Positions 63,949-64,000 of a stretch of DNA of 64,000 nucleotides are shown here, piece after piece (position 1 is the first letter of the stretch; each line of letters begins with the position of its first letter). Position numbers and translations under genes: made by a program. The notes beneath the pieces are model-generated. The model did not search any database and was not told the origin of the DNA. It saw only the letters and a program-made list of their open reading frames with translations. This DNA comes from Suillus spraguei (Eukaryota > Basidiomycota > Agaricomycetes > Boletales > Suillaceae), in NCBI GenBank assembly GCA_016800925.1, contig JABCPU010000293.1:21278-85277 (forward strand). The letters are read 5' to 3'.

Positions 63949-64000
63949 CGCTACTAACGGCGGTTAACGTTCAAGTAAATTATCGTCAATCCTTCTAGCC

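Noticed and set aside
1..64000. CRISPR arrays, rRNA genes, bacterial operons
   Set aside because: No regularly spaced repeats and no rRNA-like conserved sequence were seen; intron-rich eukaryotic genes exclude a bacterial origin.

Overview
The window looks like chromosomal DNA of an Agaricomycete (mushroom-type basidiomycete). Coding sequence is cut by many 45-70 nt introns, and several families typical of that group are present: a DUF1275 transporter-like gene, a fungal ubiquitin-like-domain (ULD) protein, an HNH_2 nuclease, DUF6532, a DAM1-like protein and an FHA/coiled-coil/tail-anchor SLMAP homologue. Chromovirus (Ty3/gypsy) and PIF-Harbinger elements are abundant. Product calls rest on motif recognition by eye; no database search was possible.

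Left host segment (1-16.8 kb). In order: a Ser/Thr-rich single-pass membrane protein (-); two tandem DUF1275 copies, each broken by two single-base deletions (-); an apparently intact KEL3/KLHDC4-type Kelch gene (-); a decayed Tc1/mariner element inserted about 30 bp from the Kelch start codon; a glutamine-synthetase-like copy A (+); and a ULD-family gene (+). The last exon of the ULD gene is interrupted at about 16.79 kb by a transposon block. Its probable 3' end resumes at about 27.74 kb.

Transposon island (16.8-52 kb). It holds a truncated Ty1/copia, full-length Gypsy-1 (18916-26501), a tandem LTR-like repeat, a GH63 glucosidase fragment, a small zinc-finger ORF, GS-like copy B (-), an HNH pseudogene, a solo LTR with TSD CCTCT, and a PIF-Harbinger element (34745-38494, TSD TAA). 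Duplicated RPB1 fragments, a DUF6532 pseudogene and Gypsy-2 (43676-51767, TSD TAACC) follow; Gypsy-2 carries a nested solo LTR with TSD GGAAA. Comparing Gypsy-1 with Gypsy-2 shows many CpG to TpG/CpA differences. Several inactivating changes in catalytic or coding positions fall on probable former CpG sites, which suggests methylation-linked mutation.

The two Gypsy copies share features that look like the element's biology rather than decay: gag and pol joined by a -1 shift at a T5 run, a primer-binding site complementary to the element's own LTR (self-priming of Tf1 type), a C-terminal chromodomain, and an extra zinc-knuckle ORF after pol. The Harbinger element has a Myb/SANT gene convergent with a DDE transposase, and a 110-bp-arm hairpin lies between their 3' ends.

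Right host segment (52.7-64 kb). A 5'-truncated aspartic-protease pseudogene (-), a DAM1-like kinetochore gene (+), a decayed coiled-coil gene (+), a small coiled-coil gene (-), and an SLMAP/PRO45-like STRIPAK component (-). Recurrent single-base indels in otherwise conserved genes mean that real decay and assembly error both remain possible.
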